Shown: positions 1 to 8,458, counted from the stretch's first letter. The stretch is 64,000 nucleotides of DNA from Abiotrophia defectiva ATCC 49176 (GCF_000160075.2 NZ_KI535340.1:650711-714710); one strand, 5' to 3'. Notes: generated from the letters alone by a model not told the origin. Program-made: numbers and translations.

Positions 1-44
1 AGCGGACCTTCTACTGAAGCTAGTAGAAGGTCCGCTCTTTTTAT
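1..44. terminator. Hairpin terminator at left edge
   Basis: A 14-bp perfect stem closes over an 8-nt loop and is followed on the plus strand by a T-rich run. It sits 9 bp past the stop of the minus-strand gene and probably ends a plus-strand gene outside the window. It may work in both directions, but the minus-strand T-run would lie off the edge. Confidence 0.7.
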
Positions 45-52
45 TGCCTTAA

Positions 53-952
53 TTAGCGGTTAATGGAACGCGCAATCATAGAAATGGTATGCCGTTGGCC
101 GCGAATCGCCTTACTGAGGGCAAAAATATTCTCCACTGGAGCCAAACAGCCGTAACCGGAGTCCCCAATGTGCTGGATGTCTACCCCACAAATCTTATTG
201 CGGATAGCCATCTGCTTAATGGTGTCCGTATCCGAACTTTCTTGGCTAGTTCCGATGGCGCTCATGACTAGGGCACCTGCTTGATGGGCCCGCTGAACAA
301 TGGCCTTGAGATCGGCCTCATCGAAGCCTGGCACACTGCCTACAGCCGGCGCCAAAATAATATCGGCTCCAGCCTCAATGAATTGGCTGACCGCTTCTAA
401 GTCGGCAACAGGCTCGTCAACCCCTGCCCCATGCATCTTACCCGCAATCACTAAGCCCGAGAAGTGCTGCTTAGTCAGCCTAATGGCTGACGCAATGGTC
501 TTATTGGTCACACCGGTCCCGGGATTCCCAGTCAAACAGATAAAATCAACACCTAGCGCTTGAGCCGCTTGTAAGGAAGCTTCATTAAGCTGGCGACCCG
601 TCACCAATTCCTGACGTTCTTCATTCATCTGGGCGCTAGCATCAACAGGTTCCAGATTAACCCCAATTGGCCGTCCTACTAGGCGATGGAGCTCTGCGAC
701 AAAATTAGGGACATTTGGATCGATGGCTGATATGACCGGATTTAATAAATCCACCCCGTTAAGCAAAATCAGGTCCGCCCCAAAAGCGCGAGCCATCTCC
801 GAGTTGGTAATATCCCCAATGTAGGACTCCTTAAAGCCCACATTCTCCGACAAAATCACTCGACCTTCACTAGCCTTAATACTCTGCTTTAGTTCTGCTG
901 CTGACATGGCCAGAATTTCCGACGTGTTGGCACTAATCAAACGTTTCACCAT
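53..952 (-). CDS. DUF7916-type TIM-barrel protein, function unknown
   Basis: The 299-residue soluble protein resembles the family often labelled PEP phosphonomutase-like or haloacid dehalogenase-like hydrolase and, as far as I recall, now called DUF7916. It has no HAD DxDxT motif, so that label is misleading. Visible barrel elements include LTGNPGTGVTNKTI near residue 140, GKMHGAGVDEPVADLEAV near 170 and ILAPAVGSVPGFDEADL near 200, which look like phosphate-binding loops. There is no signal peptide or membrane segment. It is monocistronic, with a terminator below and a cre-like box and a 70-bp repeat above. Relatives often sit near sugar transport genes (family knowledge), and the RpiR-type regulator next door fits. 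The substrate is unknown. Confidence 0.6.
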   Translation of the reverse strand: MVKRLISANTSEILAMSAAELKQSIKASEGRVILSENVGFKESYIGDITNSEMARAFGADLILLNGVDLLNPVISAIDPNVPNFVAELHRLVGRPIGVNLEPVDASAQMNEERQELVTGRQLNEASLQAAQALGVDFICLTGNPGTGVTNKTIASAIRLTKQHFSGLVIAGKMHGAGVDEPVADLEAVSQFIEAGADIILAPAVGSVPGFDEADLKAIVQRAHQAGALVMSAIGTSQESSDTDTIKQMAIRNKICGVDIQHIGDSGYGCLAPVENIFALSKAIRGQRHTISMIARSINR

Positions 953-1058
953 GTGAATCCTTCTTTCTTTTTGACAATAATAAAGATAAGACTAACCTTT
1001 GATTACGCCCTTTTGTTTACATTTTGTTATTAATTAGTATAGCATGATTCTTCGGATA

Positions 1059-1072
1059 TGTAAACGGTTTAT
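1059..1072. promoter_or_regulatory. Candidate cre (CcpA) site
   Basis: TGTAAACGGTTTAT matches the cre consensus TGWNANCGNTNWCA except at the last two positions. It lies about 107 bp upstream of the TIM-barrel gene. CcpA control is inferred from sequence only. Confidence 0.35.
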
Positions 1073-1112
1073 AACCTAGGGGCGCCTCGCTACAACATTA
1101 ACTATATTAGTT

Positions 1113-1182
1113 CAATTTTATACCACGAGTTCGGGTTAACCCGAACTCCCAATAAAATCGTGACCAATTAAGAAAGTTATAT
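1113..1182. repeat. 70-bp intergenic dyad repeat, copy 1
   Basis: The element centres on a perfect 22-bp palindrome, GAGTTCGGGTTAACCCGAACTC (1127-1148, written in full for comparison: two 9-bp arms around TTAA). It is followed by AAAATCGTGACC and an AT-rich tail. It aligns without gaps to 51938-52007 at 54 of 70 positions. The inner arm bases differ between copies but keep pairing. Confidence 0.7.
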
Positions 1183-1324
1183 TCTATACCCTATTCACTT
1201 ATTATACAGGCATTAGTCGAAATAGATTTTCTTCAAAACGCCTTTTAAAAAATCTGCTGAATTGACTTTAAAATCTGCAAATCATTAGGAGGTCAAGCGC
1301 CTAGTTAATCCACTCTATCTGGAC

Positions 1325-1355
1325 AAAAAAGGTTGGGTCTAAACCCAACCTTTTT
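1325..1355. terminator. Bidirectional terminator below the RpiR-type regulator
   Basis: A perfect AAAGGTTGGGT/ACCCAACCTTT hairpin is flanked by A-run and T-run. It starts 3 bp past the stop of the minus-strand regulator. Confidence 0.85.
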
Positions 1356-1358
1356 GCT

Positions 1359-2201
1359 TTAATCAATTTTTCGAATCATTTTCCGGGTCTTAACTAGGTG
1401 TTCCTTGGTTGCATGGAATTGGCGTTGTGCCACACCATAGTAGAGTAGGTCTGTCACAATTAAGGAGCCATCTCGAGAAGTTACGGAGCCTAGACGGATT
1501 TCCTTTTCGTCCCGAGGAATGAAGAGGCAGACGTCGGCTAAACTTGCGAGCGGTGCCTTGAGATTGTGGCCGGTAATGGCGATAATCTTAGCCCCTTGCT
1601 CCTTAGCCAAATAAGCCATTTGGTTAACGGTATGCGTATTACCGCTATAGCTGACAACTAACACCACATCTCCTGGCATACAGTGCGCCATCTGTGCCAT
1701 CAGCACATGGGTGTCGCGGTCATAAGTAACTGGGCGATTAATCCGCGTCAATTTGTGAACCAAGTCCATGCAGACGATCCCACTACCCCCAATCCCACAG
1801 AGGAAGAGACGATGGGCACTGGCCATCATGTCAATGGCTTGAGCTAGGACAGCTTCATCAATGAGTTCATAGGTTCGACGTAGATTCTGTTCCAAAATGG
1901 TCTGGGTCTTATGCAACAAGGCCCCTAGCGTATCCCTTGGATCCAAGAAAAGATCTACTTCTGGCATCTCTTCATCGGTGCGATCTTGGGCCAAATCCAA
2001 CTTCAAGGCAGGTAAACCCTTATAGCCCATCTTCTTAGCAAAACGAGTCCAAGCTGCCCCTGATGTACCTGAAGCCCAACCCAATTCTAGCGTATTCATC
2101 TCCAAGACTTCATGACGGTGTTCCAAAATATAACGGCCAATCATTTGCTCGGTTGCGGTCATGGATTCCAAGGCACTCTTAATCTTGGTAATACAACTCA
2201 T
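1359..2201 (-). CDS. MurR/RpiR family transcriptional regulator
   Basis: This 280-residue regulator has an N-terminal RpiR-type helix-turn-helix (about residues 1-77) and a C-terminal SIS phosphosugar-binding domain (about 110-245), seen as LFLCGIGGSGIVCMDLVHKL and VVLVVSYSGNTHTVNQ. Such proteins sense a phosphosugar and control sugar or amino-sugar catabolism genes. I chose the ATG at 2201 because AAAGGAG lies 8 bases upstream; a GTG three codons earlier abuts that site. The gene stands alone between terminators. Its target is not evident, although the TIM-barrel gene downstream is a plausible partner. Confidence 0.9.
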   Translation of the reverse strand: MSCITKIKSALESMTATEQMIGRYILEHRHEVLEMNTLELGWASGTSGAAWTRFAKKMGYKGLPALKLDLAQDRTDEEMPEVDLFLDPRDTLGALLHKTQTILEQNLRRTYELIDEAVLAQAIDMMASAHRLFLCGIGGSGIVCMDLVHKLTRINRPVTYDRDTHVLMAQMAHCMPGDVVLVVSYSGNTHTVNQMAYLAKEQGAKIIAITGHNLKAPLASLADVCLFIPRDEKEIRLGSVTSRDGSLIVTDLLYYGVAQRQFHATKEHLVKTRKMIRKID

Positions 2202-2360
2202 TGCTTTCACTCCTTTATCCTTATCAATTTATATACCACTCTCATACTGGGTCTCCCCAGCCCATTTCGCCTACAGTATAGCATACTTAAGCCCTTACGA
2301 CAACTGAGTTTCACCTAATTGTTTATAACAAAGAAACAAAGTTTCATTGTTTAGCAAAAG

Positions 2361-2384
2361 AAAACAGGCTCTATGAACCTGTTC
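2361..2384 (-). terminator. Terminator below the 263-aa membrane gene
   Basis: An AACAGG/CCTGTT hairpin is followed on the minus strand by TTTTCTTTT. It lies about 40 bp past the stop at 2422. Confidence 0.65.
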
Positions 2385-2421
2385 TTAGCTGACGATGCTT
2401 TTTGATTTATTAGTAGATATT

Positions 2422-3213
2422 TTACTTCACTTTGCTAACTAGCCAGGCGCTTTGCGCCGACAAATAGGCAAAAGGCAAGTACAAGACCAGGCTTCGCCAA
2501 TAAGCAGGTCCGACACCCACGCCACCTCGCATCATGAGCCAATAGAGAAAAGGATAGCAAAAGAGCAGAAGATTAACTCCTACAAGTCCAAGATAAAGCC
2601 GCCAGGTCTGGCCATGACGAGCTACTGTCGCTAGAATCGCGCTCAAGACTAAGAGGCCATTGAGAAGCGCTGCCTCACGCCAATCCAAATTGTTAAAGCC
2701 AAAACGCAAATTATTCAATAAAGGGACTAGGAAATAGAGCAACATCCCTGTCTGTAAGTAAGCCAAGCCCAACTGATGACGTCCCAAGGCCACTTGCTTC
2801 TTATTTCGAACCCCTTCTGATTTAGGCCAAGCTTGGGCGAAGTTCTTAAGGCGATGACTCCAAATTAGTGAAGCCAGGAAGAAGACCCCTGACCGAATCA
2901 TCAAGTCGACTTCGTAGGCAGTCCTTAGTTTTGTGCTTCCTTGCCCTGGCACAAGCAGCCCCATCAGCAGACGCCCCCAGAGCACAACCAGCCCCAGCCA
3001 TTCCAAGCGATAGGCCCATCTCATGGTGGATCCAAATTGGTATAACCAAGCCAACCAGGTGACTGCCATAGCTAGTAGCCAGGCAGCAAAAGGCAAGTTA
3101 ATGAAGTCCCAGTTAAAGATGTTCTGATAAATCCATAAACCGGCCAAAACCTTGAAGACTAAAAATAAAGCAAAGGCGCGTTCTTGGCCTGCTTTGTCTA
3201 CTATGGGTTCCAT
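2422..3213 (-). CDS. Polytopic membrane protein, unknown function
   Basis: The 263-residue protein has about seven hydrophobic segments and basic loops; I recognise no family. I chose the ATG at 3213 because GGAGGGA is placed 7 bases upstream; an in-frame ATG 23 codons earlier lacks such a site and would run into the terminator of the gene above. The pattern of an FKVL motif after the N-terminus and an R-x-EW-x-G-L-V-V-L stretch faintly recalls the small membrane paralogues at 4.7-5.8 kb, so it may be a distant relative (inference). It is separated from the 408-residue gene by a terminator. Confidence 0.7.
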   Translation of the reverse strand: MEPIVDKAGQERAFALFLVFKVLAGLWIYQNIFNWDFINLPFAAWLLAMAVTWLAWLYQFGSTMRWAYRLEWLGLVVLWGRLLMGLLVPGQGSTKLRTAYEVDLMIRSGVFFLASLIWSHRLKNFAQAWPKSEGVRNKKQVALGRHQLGLAYLQTGMLLYFLVPLLNNLRFGFNNLDWREAALLNGLLVLSAILATVARHGQTWRLYLGLVGVNLLLFCYPFLYWLMMRGGVGVGPAYWRSLVLYLPFAYLSAQSAWLVSKVK

Positions 3214-3280
3214 GGCAGTCCCTCCTTTCTTTTCTTTTATTATAACAGAGTCCCCAAAATGCGTCATTAACCGACTAGCC

Positions 3281-3310
3281 AAAAAAAGTGCGGAGTCTCC
3301 CGCACTTTCT
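3281..3310 (-). terminator. Terminator below the 408-aa membrane gene
   Basis: An AAAGTGCGG/CCGCACTTT hairpin has a 6-nt loop and a minus-strand T7 run. Confidence 0.8.
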
Positions 3311-3321
3311 AAAAACAGCTC

Positions 3322-4548
3322 TTAATTCTTATCTGGCACAAAAGCAAGCCAGTCTGCATCTAGAAACCAACCGTTAGGGATGGCCTGACTGTCTGTTTCA
3401 TGATAGCCTACTTGTCCACGAAGAGTTAGGACTCCCTGCCAACTGCTGATAGCGTGTGGGACTTTTCCCTGAACACGCACCCGCAGAACTTTAGCTGAGG
3501 CTCCCCCACCAGTAGACTGACTGAAAGTAAACCAGTAAGCATCTCCTACTTGTCCTAAAAAGCCCTTCTCATCGATAATCATTCGACATTCAATCGATTG
3601 GTCTTTTAAGTTCTCTGCTTGGGTCAATACTTGGTCTAAATCTTGTAACTGATAGGCTTCTTCCCCTTGGTAATGGGAAGTCACGCCAAAGACATAGTCT
3701 TGAACACCCGCTTTAAGCTTACGTAAGAAAAATAAGGGGAGTGTCGGTAGCCCTATCAAGAGTAGAGCAGATAAGCCCAGGCTATAGATAACATTTGCTA
3801 ATATCTCGGAATCTCTCGCCTGATTAAGAAATTGAAAAATCATCGCCCCTATCACCAAAAGAGCGATTCTATAAACGATAAGAAACAAGATAGCCATTAG
3901 GAGATAAACTAGATCTAAGTTCCAGGCTCTCTTGAGCAAGTCCGGGCGATGATGGCGGTAACCCCACCAAGCTAAGTAGGTAGTAGCAAGACATAAGATT
4001 ATAACTAATAGGTAAAGGGGCTCATGAGAATAATTCAGGTGTAAGATGAGCATCTGCCATCCTTTAATGAAGAGATAGCCTAAAAACACACGATTAAGTG
4101 CCTTATTCCCCTCAGTTGGAACTAGCTTTAATTGATTTCCTTGCTTATTCAATTGGCGTCCGACCAAGAATTGCTGATAGGCACAATAAACCATAGGAAC
4201 TACTGATACAAAGAGTTTTGGGATGAGATTTGATAAAGCGATAAGTGGCGAAAAGGCCAATAAGCTTTGAAAATTGAAACTTAGCAAGGTATAGATGACA
4301 ATACCGGCATTGACCGCGCTAGCTAGATAATGACACCAGGCTTGCTTTGACTTATAACCTAACCAAGTCAGTACTAGTGGTAATAAAAAGATTGCTTCTT
4401 CTAACAATAAGTGCCCTAAAATAGTCTGACTTAACCAACTAAATATGGCAGAACCAAAAAGAATGGGGCTAAGCCGGAATAAAAGATAAACCAGTTGGCA
4501 TTCCAGCAACCAACGTTGCTGATTAGATACTGACCTGTTAACTTGCAT
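3322..4548 (-). CDS. Large membrane protein with C-terminal soluble domain, unknown
   Basis: The 408-residue protein has eight or so hydrophobic segments up to about residue 280, then a soluble C-terminal domain of about 125 residues ending LDADWLAFVPDKN. GAGGAGG lies 8 bases before the ATG. The membrane part looks like a tandem of two related blocks; the second (about 150-235) has a W-G-Y-R-H-H-x-P-D-L-L-K-R-A-W-x-L-D-L-V pattern close to the W-K-D-H-D-x-x-I-F-K-R-G-Y-Q-L-D-L-V pattern of the 144-residue neighbour. I therefore suspect an enlarged member of the same local family. Function is unknown. Confidence 0.7.
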   Translation of the reverse strand: MQVNRSVSNQQRWLLECQLVYLLFRLSPILFGSAIFSWLSQTILGHLLLEEAIFLLPLVLTWLGYKSKQAWCHYLASAVNAGIVIYTLLSFNFQSLLAFSPLIALSNLIPKLFVSVVPMVYCAYQQFLVGRQLNKQGNQLKLVPTEGNKALNRVFLGYLFIKGWQMLILHLNYSHEPLYLLVIILCLATTYLAWWGYRHHRPDLLKRAWNLDLVYLLMAILFLIVYRIALLVIGAMIFQFLNQARDSEILANVIYSLGLSALLLIGLPTLPLFFLRKLKAGVQDYVFGVTSHYQGEEAYQLQDLDQVLTQAENLKDQSIECRMIIDEKGFLGQVGDAYWFTFSQSTGGGASAKVLRVRVQGKVPHAISSWQGVLTLRGQVGYHETDSQAIPNGWFLDADWLAFVPDKN

Positions 4549-4587
4549 ATGTTTTCCTCCTCTTAGGGATATTCAATCTTACTGGCT

Positions 4588-4638
4588 TTGCCTAGTTAGA
4601 ACTAGCTAGGCAAGACCGCACTGTATGTAGACTGCGGT
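4588..4638. other. Two tandem hairpins without a T-run
   Basis: TTGCCTAG pairs with CTAGGCAA (4588-4613), and ACCGCA pairs with TGCGGT (4615-4638). They lie between the truncated paralogue and the 408-residue gene. Without a T-run they look more like RNA-processing or stability hairpins than terminators. Confidence 0.4.
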
Positions 4639-4677
4639 AGCTCTAATAAAAAGTGACTAGCACAACAGATAGAATTC

Positions 4678-4743
4678 TTAAAACGGAATTATCATGAAAC
4701 CTTCGAAATCAGCTTGGTGATCCTTCTTGTTTTCTTCTGTCAT
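4678..4743 (-). pseudogene. Truncated small membrane paralogue (21 codons)
   Basis: The reading frame MTEENKKDHQADFEGFM then runs to IIPF and a stop. A GGGAG site precedes the ATG at the same place as in the neighbours. The start matches MTEEVKQSHQPGFERYM at 5814 and the N-termini of the two intact paralogues, then stops where their first membrane segment would begin. I read it as the remaining head of a third or fourth tandem copy. Confidence 0.6.
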
Positions 4744-4760
4744 TAGGCTCCCTACTAATC

Positions 4761-5195
4761 TTACGATTGCCGCTCGTATCTCTTAGTTTCCAGTTCATGT
4801 AACCAAACAGCCCTTGCTTCTTCGAAACGGTTATTGGCGCCTAGGAGTACTAGCCAGATTATGATAGGGATAATCAATAGTATCAGGATAAGGCCTTGGC
4901 TTGCCCATAAAATATATGGGAAAAATAAGATTCCAAGCACCCCTAAGCCTACTTCTAGACTGGTCAAAACTAAATCCAGTTGGTAGCCTCTTTTGAAGAT
5001 TGTCGCATCATGATCTTTCCACGCAATCATCAACCAATAGAAAGCCAATAGGCGCCCAACATATACAAACCCAAGTACAAATGCGAACGACATTAAATCT
5101 AAGCCTGTTATCAACGTTAATACTCGCAAAACAGTGTACAAGGTCATGTAAAGGTTAAACTTGGACTGGCGCCCCTTTTTACTCTCGTCAATCAA
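4761..5195 (-). CDS. Small four-helix membrane protein, paralogue A
   Basis: The 144-residue protein has a charged N-terminus (MIDESKKGRQSKF), about four hydrophobic segments and a charged tail. The shared motif Y-M-x-x-Y-T-x-L-R-V-L-T-x-x-T-G opens the first helix, and GRLLAFYWLM and W-L-V-L-x-G-A appear later, as in the neighbour. The start is a TTG at 5195 with AAGGAGG 8 bases upstream; the nearby ATG in another frame stops at once. It follows paralogue B by 66 bp in one transcript. I recognise no family; a membrane-stress or bacteriocin-type role would be a guess. Confidence 0.75.
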   Translation of the reverse strand: MIDESKKGRQSKFNLYMTLYTVLRVLTLITGLDLMSFAFVLGFVYVGRLLAFYWLMIAWKDHDATIFKRGYQLDLVLTSLEVGLGVLGILFFPYILWASQGLILILLIIPIIIWLVLLGANNRFEEARAVWLHELETKRYERQS

Positions 5196-5261
5196 TGCAT
5201 GTGCCTCCTTAACTTACAATTAAGCTTATATTACTAGTCCATAACTAAACAGCCAATCTGA

Positions 5262-5663
5262 CTAGTCTGAATCAAAACGGCGCTTGGCTCCAAATAAAAC
5301 GAGCCAGATAACGATTGGAACCACAAATACCAAAGGCATATGCCAGGATGATATTAATGCTCCAAGCGCATATGGCCATATTATTAAGAATCCTAATAAC
5401 CAAGGTAAAAGTTCAATCCCAGTCAGTATCGTATCTATCAGAAAGCCTGCCTTGAAATGGATATCCTTATTGCCTATCCAACCTCTCATTAACAAATAGA
5501 AAGCTAGTAGCCTACCAAAATAGATAGTCGCAAAAAGTGGAACAAAGGGATGAAAAGTGAATAAAAGATGTCCTGTCATAAAAGTCAGGATTCTCATGAT
5601 AGTATACCAAAACATAAAATCATAAAAGTGCGGTTTATGATGATGCTTCTTTTTCTCTGACAT
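5262..5663 (-). CDS. Small four-helix membrane protein, paralogue B
   Basis: The 133-residue protein starts MSEKKKHHHKPHFYDFM with a histidine-lysine-rich head, then four hydrophobic segments. It shares W-Y-T-x-M-R-I-L-T-F-M-T-G, GRLLAFYLLMRGW and IVIWLVLFGA with paralogue A. AGGAGG lies 8 bases before the ATG. The start of this gene lies inside the tail of the truncated copy at 5635-5814, so its ribosome binding site is part of that ORF. Function is unknown. Confidence 0.75.
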   Translation of the reverse strand: MSEKKKHHHKPHFYDFMFWYTIMRILTFMTGHLLFTFHPFVPLFATIYFGRLLAFYLLMRGWIGNKDIHFKAGFLIDTILTGIELLPWLLGFLIIWPYALGALISSWHMPLVFVVPIVIWLVLFGAKRRFDSD

Positions 5664-5814
5664 TAGGACTACCTCCTACTTTTCCGTCTGGGTATCGGTT
5701 TAAGTTAACTAGCATAATAATACCAGTCACAAAAGTAATGACTCTTAAAGCGGTATAAATAGACATGTATCTTTCAAAGCCTGGTTGGTGGCTTTGCTTG
5801 ACTTCTTCTGTCAT
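5635..5814 (-). pseudogene. Truncated first paralogue of the membrane-protein array
   Basis: The 59-codon frame begins MTEEVKQSHQPGFERYM and continues through one membrane helix with the family motif Y-T-A-L-R-V-I-T-F-V-T-G. It then passes into a hydrophilic tail that is simply the next gene's leader read in frame. Later helices are missing, so this looks like a deletion between two tandem copies. A GTAAGGA site precedes the ATG. It could still make a one-helix peptide. Confidence 0.65.
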
Positions 5815-5891
5815 TATCCTTACCTCACAGTCTGCCCTAAAAAAACCTCGTGCCGTTAAGACTTTAATTAATAGACTATTAATATGTCATC

Positions 5892-5921
5892 ATTATACCA
5901 AAGTTCTCAAAGCTTGGTAAA
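5892..5921 (-). promoter_or_regulatory. Promoter of the membrane-paralogue array
   Basis: On the minus strand TTTACC and TATAAT are separated by 18 bp. The -10 box lies about 78 bp upstream of the first (truncated) ORF. Confidence 0.6.
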
Positions 5922-6075
5922 GCTTTCGCTTCATTCCTTCTCACTAGATTTAACCCTATACACCCGATGAAAACCTGATAAATCAACATTTTAACTATTC
6001 ACATCTTGTATCTTGTCAATTTTCTGCTGACTTTTGGATGTTGAATGTTTCGTCCATCAAAACACCCCTTAAAAA

Positions 6076-6115
6076 TAATAACCGAGGCTAAATTCATTTT
6101 AATTTAGCCTCGGTT
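6076..6115 (-). terminator. Terminator of the alpha-galactoside operon
   Basis: A perfect 15-bp stem (AACCGAGGCTAAATT and complement) with a 6-nt loop is followed by TATTATTTTT on the minus strand, just past the stop at 6119. Confidence 0.85.
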
Positions 6116-6118
6116 AAA

Positions 6119-8458
6119 TTATTTTATAGCCTCTACATAGAAGAGCCTACCTACAAAATCCTTCGTTACTTGAGGGTAGAGATAAAAACCTGCCTTCATT
6201 AACTCTGCACCACTTGCTTCAAATGATTGGAAGCCTGACTCTACTCCACTGTTATTAGAATTTGAGTCATCACATGCCGAGTCAGTTAAAGACATAGCTT
6301 CAGCTTCTGGACCTCCTTCTTCTTTTGAAAGGGTGGCACCCCAAGCGCCTTCGCCTAGTACTTGGGTCACACGATATTGACATTCTGATTTCAGACCTTC
6401 TAGTTTAAGTACTTGCAATGGCTGCGAAGCCTTTCTTAATACTTGGAAGACCATGACCATAGATTCTGTCTGAGAATCATTGGTCAAACTCCAAGCAGTA
6501 AGGTTCCCATCATCTTCAAAAGGGCTAAGTAAACGATGGAAAGTCCCTTGTTGGAAAAGAGTCCGATGGTTTTTATAGAATGCAACTTGGTCCTTTATTT
6601 CGGATTGCTCAGATTTTGTTAGCTTAGTAAAATCTAGCTCATAGCCAAATGCTCCATAGAAAGCAACTGCCGCTCGTGATGCTAGCGGTGTCTTACGCCC
6701 AGTTTGGTGATTTGGCACAGCTGAGACGTGTGCCCCCATAGCATTAGTAGGTACCATAAGAGAAGTTCCATACTGAATTTTCAATCTAGCTACCGCATCC
6801 GAATTATCACTAGTCCATACTTGCGGCATATAAGCTAATATCCCTAAATCAAAGCGCCCGCCACCACCAGAACAACTTTCAAAGAGTATTTCTGGATATC
6901 GAGAAGTAATACGTGACATTAAGGCATAAACCCCTAGCATATACCGATGAGCTATCTCTCCCTGTTGATCATAAGGAAAAGCACTTGAATAAACTTCACT
7001 TAAATGTCGATTCATATCCCATTTAATATAATTCAATCCAGTATGCTCGATAACAGCTACCATTTGATGGTATATATGGTCTTGTACATCCGAACGAGAC
7101 ATATCTAGAACATATTGATTTCTACCATAGGACTTAGCACGTCCTGGTGTATGGAGAGCAAAGTCAGGGTGTTGCCGATAGAGCTCAGAATCTTCTGAGA
7201 TCATCTCAGGTTCAAACCAAAGTCCAAACTGCATCCCTTTACTATGAACGTAATCCGCTAAACCTTTAAGTCCATGAGGCAGCTTAGTCTTATATTCAAA
7301 CCAGTCGCCCAATGACGAATCGTCCCAATCTCGTTTGCCAAACCACCCATCATCCAAAACAAAAAGCTCAACACCTAAATCTGAAGCTGAGTCCACCATT
7401 GCATGCAGACGTTCTTCAGTAAAGGCAAAATAGGTACCTTCCCAATTATTAATAAGTACAGGACGTTCTTTATCTCGGAAGCGAGCTGGGATGAGATGGT
7501 TTTTAAGGAAATGATGGAATGCTTGTGACATACCATTTAAGCCATCTTCACTATAAGCGAGCACAACTTGTGGTGTAGCAAATTCTTGGTCGGGCTCTAC
7601 TTTCCAGTGGAAACCTGTCGATTGGATCCCTGCTTGTAATCGGATTTGTTGATAGGGGTCCTGTTCTACACTAAGCTCGTGGCTACCGCTATATACCAAC
7701 TGAACCCCTAGGGCAACCCCTTGATTTTCCGTTGTGTTTGGAGATACCAAAGCCATAAACGGAGTTTGTTGATGACTACTCGTCCCCCGCTTACTATCAT
7801 ATACCTTACGACCTCGGTGTACGGCTTCTCTCTCGAGCATTCTTTCGCGTCCCCAAGCACCATTCAGTTGAATGATTTCAGATGGACGAGGTGATAGATC
7901 TAAACTAAAACTAGCCATACGCTCTATCGTTACCGGTTCTGCACTTTCATTTCGGAAGACTGCCCAACGAGTAATAATCGGATGATTCCTGAAAACTGTA
8001 TAGTAGAGATCTACAAACCATGAGTGGATTGGATCGCCCAAACGAACTTTCAGCGTTTCAGCCAGCTCACTTGAATCGACATAAGCATGCGGTAGCCCCT
8101 CTATAGATGAGGCCCCCTTTATAATTTCATATGACTGATATCTAAAATCTGTCACACTACTTCCGTCCATTTGCCGTAAGATTAAAGCCGGGTGACGATA
8201 ATCGCCATGATTATATCCTGGAAATTCCTGTAAGATATTTCCTAATGACCAATCTCGTTTAGTCTTTTGATTTTGATCAACAAAGTCAACTTCAAAGTCC
8301 CTATGAATGACTGGGTAAGACAAGTAGTTAGAATATCGTGGTAATCGTGAGCCAAAATAGCAATGACTTAACACACCATATTCATCAACTTTCATAACAT
8401 AAGAAATTTGATCATTTTGAAGATGAAAGGTCTTATTTTTGTCGTTGTAATGTATCAT
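6119..8458 (-). CDS. aga: GH36 alpha-galactosidase
   Basis: The 779-residue enzyme hydrolyses terminal alpha-1,6-galactose from melibiose, raffinose and related sugars. It has the bacterial GH36 layout of an N-terminal beta-sandwich, a central TIM barrel and a C-terminal beta domain. Signatures are FVLDDGWFGKRDWDDSSLGDW near 365-385 (quoted in two parts: FVLDDGWFGKRD, then WDDSSLGDW), NYIKWDMNR near 475 with the nucleophile Asp, and ESCSGGGGRFDLGIL followed by WTSDNSDA near 545 with the acid/base Asp. There is no signal peptide, so it acts on imported sugar. AAGGAGG precedes the ATG, and the gene follows its permease gene by 12 bp as the last gene of the operon. A run of N/D/S residues near 735 is a local oddity. 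Confidence 0.95.
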   Translation of the reverse strand: MIHYNDKNKTFHLQNDQISYVMKVDEYGVLSHCYFGSRLPRYSNYLSYPVIHRDFEVDFVDQNQKTKRDWSLGNILQEFPGYNHGDYRHPALILRQMDGSSVTDFRYQSYEIIKGASSIEGLPHAYVDSSELAETLKVRLGDPIHSWFVDLYYTVFRNHPIITRWAVFRNESAEPVTIERMASFSLDLSPRPSEIIQLNGAWGRERMLEREAVHRGRKVYDSKRGTSSHQQTPFMALVSPNTTENQGVALGVQLVYSGSHELSVEQDPYQQIRLQAGIQSTGFHWKVEPDQEFATPQVVLAYSEDGLNGMSQAFHHFLKNHLIPARFRDKERPVLINNWEGTYFAFTEERLHAMVDSASDLGVELFVLDDGWFGKRDWDDSSLGDWFEYKTKLPHGLKGLADYVHSKGMQFGLWFEPEMISEDSELYRQHPDFALHTPGRAKSYGRNQYVLDMSRSDVQDHIYHQMVAVIEHTGLNYIKWDMNRHLSEVYSSAFPYDQQGEIAHRYMLGVYALMSRITSRYPEILFESCSGGGGRFDLGILAYMPQVWTSDNSDAVARLKIQYGTSLMVPTNAMGAHVSAVPNHQTGRKTPLASRAAVAFYGAFGYELDFTKLTKSEQSEIKDQVAFYKNHRTLFQQGTFHRLLSPFEDDGNLTAWSLTNDSQTESMVMVFQVLRKASQPLQVLKLEGLKSECQYRVTQVLGEGAWGATLSKEEGGPEAEAMSLTDSACDDSNSNNSGVESGFQSFEASGAELMKAGFYLYPQVTKDFVGRLFYVEAIK

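Larger units (their letters stand above)
953..1358. other. Intergenic stretch with cre-like box, dyad repeat and terminator
   Basis: This 406-bp AT-rich stretch has no credible ORF. It holds a cre-like sequence near 1059, one copy of the 70-bp dyad repeat and the terminator of the RpiR-type gene. The promoter of the TIM-barrel gene should lie here, but I see no single convincing -35/-10 pair. Confidence 0.6.
5815..6118. other. Intergenic stretch upstream of the paralogue array
   Basis: This stretch holds the minus-strand promoter of the array near 5892-5921 and the terminator of the alpha-galactosidase operon near 6076-6115. I see no ORF in the AT-rich remainder. Confidence 0.6.

Noticed and set aside
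53-952. Haloacid dehalogenase-like hydrolase as the name for the first gene
   Set aside because: No HAD motif I (DxDxT) or motif IV is visible; the protein looks like a TIM barrel.
4588-4638. Tandem hairpins as a terminator
   Set aside because: Neither strand has a T-run after them.
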